Assembly: GCF_900100605.1 (NCBI RefSeq) | Contig: NZ_FNCN01000007.1 | Location: 124,001-188,000, forward strand | Source: Sinosporangium album | GTDB lineage: Bacteria; Actinomycetota; Actinomycetes; Streptosporangiales; Streptosporangiaceae | Length of the DNA: 64,000 nt | Direction: 5' to 3' | Shown here: piece after piece, positions 61,732-64,000 of the stretch | Layout of the letters: each line of letters opens with the position of its first letter | Numbering within the stretch: position 1 is the stretch's first letter | Made by a program: the position numbers and the translations under genes | Notes under the pieces: generated by a model | The model's database searches: none | What the model was told of the DNA's origin: nothing | What the model saw: the letters and a program-made list of their open reading frames with translations, nothing else

Positions 61732-62139
61732 TCAGCCGATGACGGCCTGGGCGTCGATCTCGACGAGCATGGGCTCTTGAGGCAGCTCGACGAACACGGT
61801 GGTGCGGCACGGCTTGACGCCGCCCGCGGGGATGTTCTCCTCGATGAACTGGGCGTAGACCTCGTTCATGAGGGGGAAGTCGGCCCGCTTGGTGAGGTAG
61901 ACGCGGAACATGACCACGTCCTCGACGGTGGCTCCGCCGGCCTCCAGGATGGCTTTGACGTTGTCCAGGGTGCGGCGGGTCTGGGCTTTGACGTCGCCGT
62001 GGTGGAGGTATTCGCCGGTGGCGGGGTCCTGGGGGCCTTGGCCGGACACCTGCAGGATGGGGCCTTTGCGGACGCCCTGGGAGAACATCCACGCGGGGGC
62101 GGGGGCGCCGTCGGTGCGGACCTCGGTCTTGTCGCTCAT
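61732..62139 (-). CDS. RidA family deaminase
   Basis: 135 residues of the YjgF/RidA family, hydrolysing reactive 2-aminoacrylate-type imines made by PLP enzymes. Active-site Arg in PCRTTVFVELP and C-terminal Glu in LVEIDAQAV are present. It lies 49 nt after the PfkB-type kinase gene on the same strand. Beside a D-aminoacylase gene, it may deal with imines formed during D-amino-acid breakdown. Confidence 0.9.
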   Translation of the reverse strand: MSDKTEVRTDGAPAPAWMFSQGVRKGPILQVSGQGPQDPATGEYLHHGDVKAQTRRTLDNVKAILEAGGATVEDVVMFRVYLTKRADFPLMNEVYAQFIEENIPAGGVKPCRTTVFVELPQEPMLVEIDAQAVIG

Positions 62140-62188
62140 GGGTGTTCCTCGGTGCTCGTCGGTCGGTGGTCGGTCGTCGGTTCGGTGG

Positions 62189-63286
62189 TCAGCGGTCGGC
62201 TTCGGCCGTACCGGAGGGGACGGGGGCTGGTCGGGGGAGGGCGGGGGAGCTGATGCCGCGGGCGGTGACGCGGGTGGCGGCCCAGTCGGCGGGGGAGGCG
62301 GCGAGGAGGGCTGCGGCGGTGCCGCGGGAGGGCGGGGAGCCCTGGTCGCCGCGGGCGGTGAGGGCGGCGGCGGCCGACAGGTGGCCGAGGCGCAGGCAGG
62401 CGCGCTGGTCGAGGCCGCGGAGCGTGCCGGCGAGGTATCCGGCGGCGAACGCGTCTCCGGCGCCGGTGGTCTCCACGACCTCGACGGACAGCGCCGGTTC
62501 GGACACGGCGGCGCCGTCGCGCAGCAGGGCGGTCACGTGGCGGCCGGAGTCTTTGACGACCAGGGTGCGGGGGCCGGGGAACATGCGGCGGAGCGCGGCG
62601 GGGTCGCCGACGCCGAACGCGGCTTCGGCTTCGTCGGCGCCGAGCAGCAGCAGGTCGGCGGCGTCGAGCAGCGGCGGCAGCACGGCGGCGTCGCGGTCGT
62701 GCCACAGGGCGGGGCGCCAGTTGAGGTCGAAGCTGATGGTCTGCCCGGGGCGGCGCCGGCGCAGCAGGGCGCGCACCAGCTCCAGGCAGGTGTCGGACAG
62801 GGCCGGGGTGATGCCCGACAGGTGCAGCAGCCGGGCGCCGGACAGCAGGGGGCCGGCGACGGGGTCGGAAAGGAGGGCGGGGGCGAGGGCGCTGGCGGCG
62901 GACCCGGCGCGGTAGTAGTGCGCCCTGGTCTGCCCGGCGGGCGGCGTGGAGGCGGGGGCGGGCCCGGCGGCGCCGACCTCCTTGAGGTAGAGGCCGGTGC
63001 GGCGGTGGGGGTCGACGGCGACGGCGGAGGTGTCGACGCCCAGGGAGGCGAGTTCGGCGATGAGCCTGCGTCCGAAGGCGTCGTCGCCGACGCGGCTGAT
63101 CCAGGCGGTGGGGATGCCGAGGGAGGTGAGCGCGCTGGCGACGTTGGACTCGGCGCCGCCGACGGTGACGGTGAAGGTCTCGACGGCGTCCAGGGGGCCG
63201 GGGCGGTCGGGCAGCAGGGCCGCCATCGACTCGCCGACGCAGACAGCCTGTGGGGTGGGGCCCTCCTGGGCCTCCTGTCGTGCCAT
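62189..63286 (-). CDS. PfkB family sugar kinase (2-keto-3-deoxygluconate kinase-like)
   Basis: 365 residues of the ribokinase/PfkB fold: VCVGESMAALLPDRPG near the start, VTVGGAESNVASALTSLG (substrate loop), RVGDDAFGRRLIAEL, and the ATP/anion-hole signature VETTGAGDAFAAGYLAGTL (catalytic Asp). 2-Keto-3-deoxygluconate kinase is the usual role in clusters with RidA and D-aminoacylase genes. ATG 63286 has only a distant GGAG. The gene is read from a promoter carrying the palindrome at 63433-63449. Confidence 0.85.
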   Translation of the reverse strand: MARQEAQEGPTPQAVCVGESMAALLPDRPGPLDAVETFTVTVGGAESNVASALTSLGIPTAWISRVGDDAFGRRLIAELASLGVDTSAVAVDPHRRTGLYLKEVGAAGPAPASTPPAGQTRAHYYRAGSAASALAPALLSDPVAGPLLSGARLLHLSGITPALSDTCLELVRALLRRRRPGQTISFDLNWRPALWHDRDAAVLPPLLDAADLLLLGADEAEAAFGVGDPAALRRMFPGPRTLVVKDSGRHVTALLRDGAAVSEPALSVEVVETTGAGDAFAAGYLAGTLRGLDQRACLRLGHLSAAAALTARGDQGSPPSRGTAAALLAASPADWAATRVTARGISSPALPRPAPVPSGTAEADR

Positions 63287-63423
63287 CGGAGGGTGTGCTC
63301 CTCGTGGGTGTGTCCGCGCCGGTCGTGGCGGGGCTCGCTGTGTCGGCGTCGCCGTGCCGGGGCGTGCTTCGGCACCGGTGTCCGTTTGTCTCGTCAGGAT
63401 GTTAAAACTCGGCGAGATTTTTC

Positions 63424-63449
63424 GCAACATACGTTGCATAATATGCAAC
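63424..63449. promoter_or_regulatory. Palindromic operator upstream of the kinase gene
   Basis: GTTGCAT-AAT-ATGCAAC (63433-63449) is a perfect 17-bp palindrome. A further half-site GCAAC (63424-63428) makes a second overlapping dyad GCAAC-ATAC-GTTGC. Spacing and sequence resemble IclR/GntR-type operators of sugar-acid operons. The regulator gene is not in the window. Confidence 0.75.
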
Positions 63450-63536
63450 GCCCCTACGGGCGGGCCGAGCGCCGCGGAGGTCAGGTCCGCGGCGTCCGGC
63501 CCGCCAGCCGGGGGAGACGGGCTCCGCGCCGGTCGC

Positions 63537-63570
63537 GGCTAGGCACCGCGCTGAGCGAGGCGGCGCCTAG
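63537..63570 (-). terminator. Possible terminator after the D-aminoacylase gene
   Basis: CTAGGC (63539-63544) and GCCTAG (63565-63570) can pair around a GC-rich 20-nt interior. It lies 35 bp downstream of the minus-strand stop at 63605. Between it and the kinase start (63287-63536) there is only the promoter region with its operator. Confidence 0.35.
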
Positions 63571-63604
63571 ACGGCGGCGGGTCTCCGTACGGCACGGGCC
63601 CGGG

Positions 63605-64000
63605 TCAGGCGGCGCGCCTCCTCGCGGCCCCCCTGCCGGTACGGCGGAGCGCGCCCCCCGGCAGCGCCCCGGTGAGCCTGCCGTCGCGCAGGACCTGCAC
63701 CCCTTCGACGAAGACGTGCGGGACGCCCTCCGCCTGCCGGCGCGGCTCCTCGTAGGTGGCGGTGTCGCGGACGGTCTGCGGGTCCAACAGCACCAGGTCG
63801 GCGTGGTAGCCCGGCCTGACCAGGCCCCGGCGGTCCAGCTTGAGGCGCGCCGCCGCGCGCCCGGTGAGGTGGGCGACGCACTCCTCCAGCGTGAGGACGC
63901 CGAGCTCGCGCACGTAGTGGCCGAGGTAGCGGGGGAAGGTCCCCCACGCGCGCGGATGCGGGCGGGCCCCCACCAGCAGGCCGTCGCTGCCGCCGGTGTG
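63605..64000 (-). CDS. N-acyl-D-amino-acid deacylase, C-terminal part
   Basis: The final 131 codons of an amidohydrolase that enters from the right edge. SDGLLVGARPHPRAWGTFPR (metal Asp and the conserved HPRAWGTF box), YVRELGVLTLEECVAHLTGR, RGLVRPGYHADLVLLDPQT and VPHVFVEGVQVLRDGRL identify a zinc D-aminoacylase that frees D-amino acids from N-acyl forms. With RidA and the PfkB kinase it forms a catabolic group on one strand, though the 318-bp gap with its own operator suggests a second promoter for the kinase. Confidence 0.88.
   Translation of the reverse strand, partial: HTGGSDGLLVGARPHPRAWGTFPRYLGHYVRELGVLTLEECVAHLTGRAAARLKLDRRGLVRPGYHADLVLLDPQTVRDTATYEEPRRQAEGVPHVFVEGVQVLRDGRLTGALPGGALRRTGRGAARRRAA

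Overview
This 64 kb window is chromosomal DNA of a very GC-rich actinomycete. Third codon positions are almost all G or C, GTG starts are common, and several genes look leaderless, with a -10 element 7-8 nt before the start codon. Menaquinone is made by the classical isochorismate route (menF, menD, menE, menB) rather than the futalosine route typical of Streptomyces. Together with the cytochrome bd genes and many DUF3040, DUF1048, DUF4037 and YCII-type genes, this points to a Streptosporangiaceae-like organism (Nonomuraea, Microbispora or Streptosporangium relatives). That placement is inference. I see no rRNA, tRNA, CRISPR array or prophage structural genes.

Layout. 1-11.6 kb is core metabolism: a primary-like sigma-70 factor, menE / menB-menD / menF, an IMPACT protein, a DedA protein and cydAB, so quinone synthesis sits beside a quinol oxidase. 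11.8-24 kb is mixed housekeeping: secreted SGNH hydrolase, GT4 glycosyltransferase, a divergent VOC/TetR pair around a strong palindrome, a 1094-residue tricorn protease, a 45-residue basic protein not previously boxed as a gene, a class B PBP, an AraC-VOC pair and an RHH-Clp_N fusion protein. Upstream of the fusion gene lies a candidate structured RNA with its own terminator.

24-36 kb is accessory and partly decayed. It holds a gene-poor kilobase with a 27-codon ORF, a membrane-anchored XRE regulator, a LuxR remnant, a MerR / TrxB-like / MFS divergon, a PadR-DUF1048-DUF1048-(DUF4097 remnant)-ABC cluster and a tyrosine recombinase. A 198-bp piece of the recombinase 3' end is duplicated about 4.8 kb away in the same orientation, fused to a broken YCII gene. 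The recombinase promoter region also shares a 25-bp element with the 3' end of menD, 29 kb away.

36-52.6 kb: MFS exporter, RND permease, purB plus a GNAT gene, a carboxylate-type MFS transporter with a two-component system and an orphan TAXI binding lipoprotein, a DUF4037 protein, a sulfide-detoxification locus (rhodanese, persulfide dioxygenase, CstR-like repressor, two matching operators) and a second tyrosine recombinase. 52.8-64 kb: AraC with NmrA-like enzyme, aminotransferase with XRE-cupin regulator, a decayed patch (SDR and TetR remnants), a NarL-type two-component system with a three-gene ABC exporter, and a RidA / PfkB kinase / D-aminoacylase catabolic group with an IclR-like palindrome.
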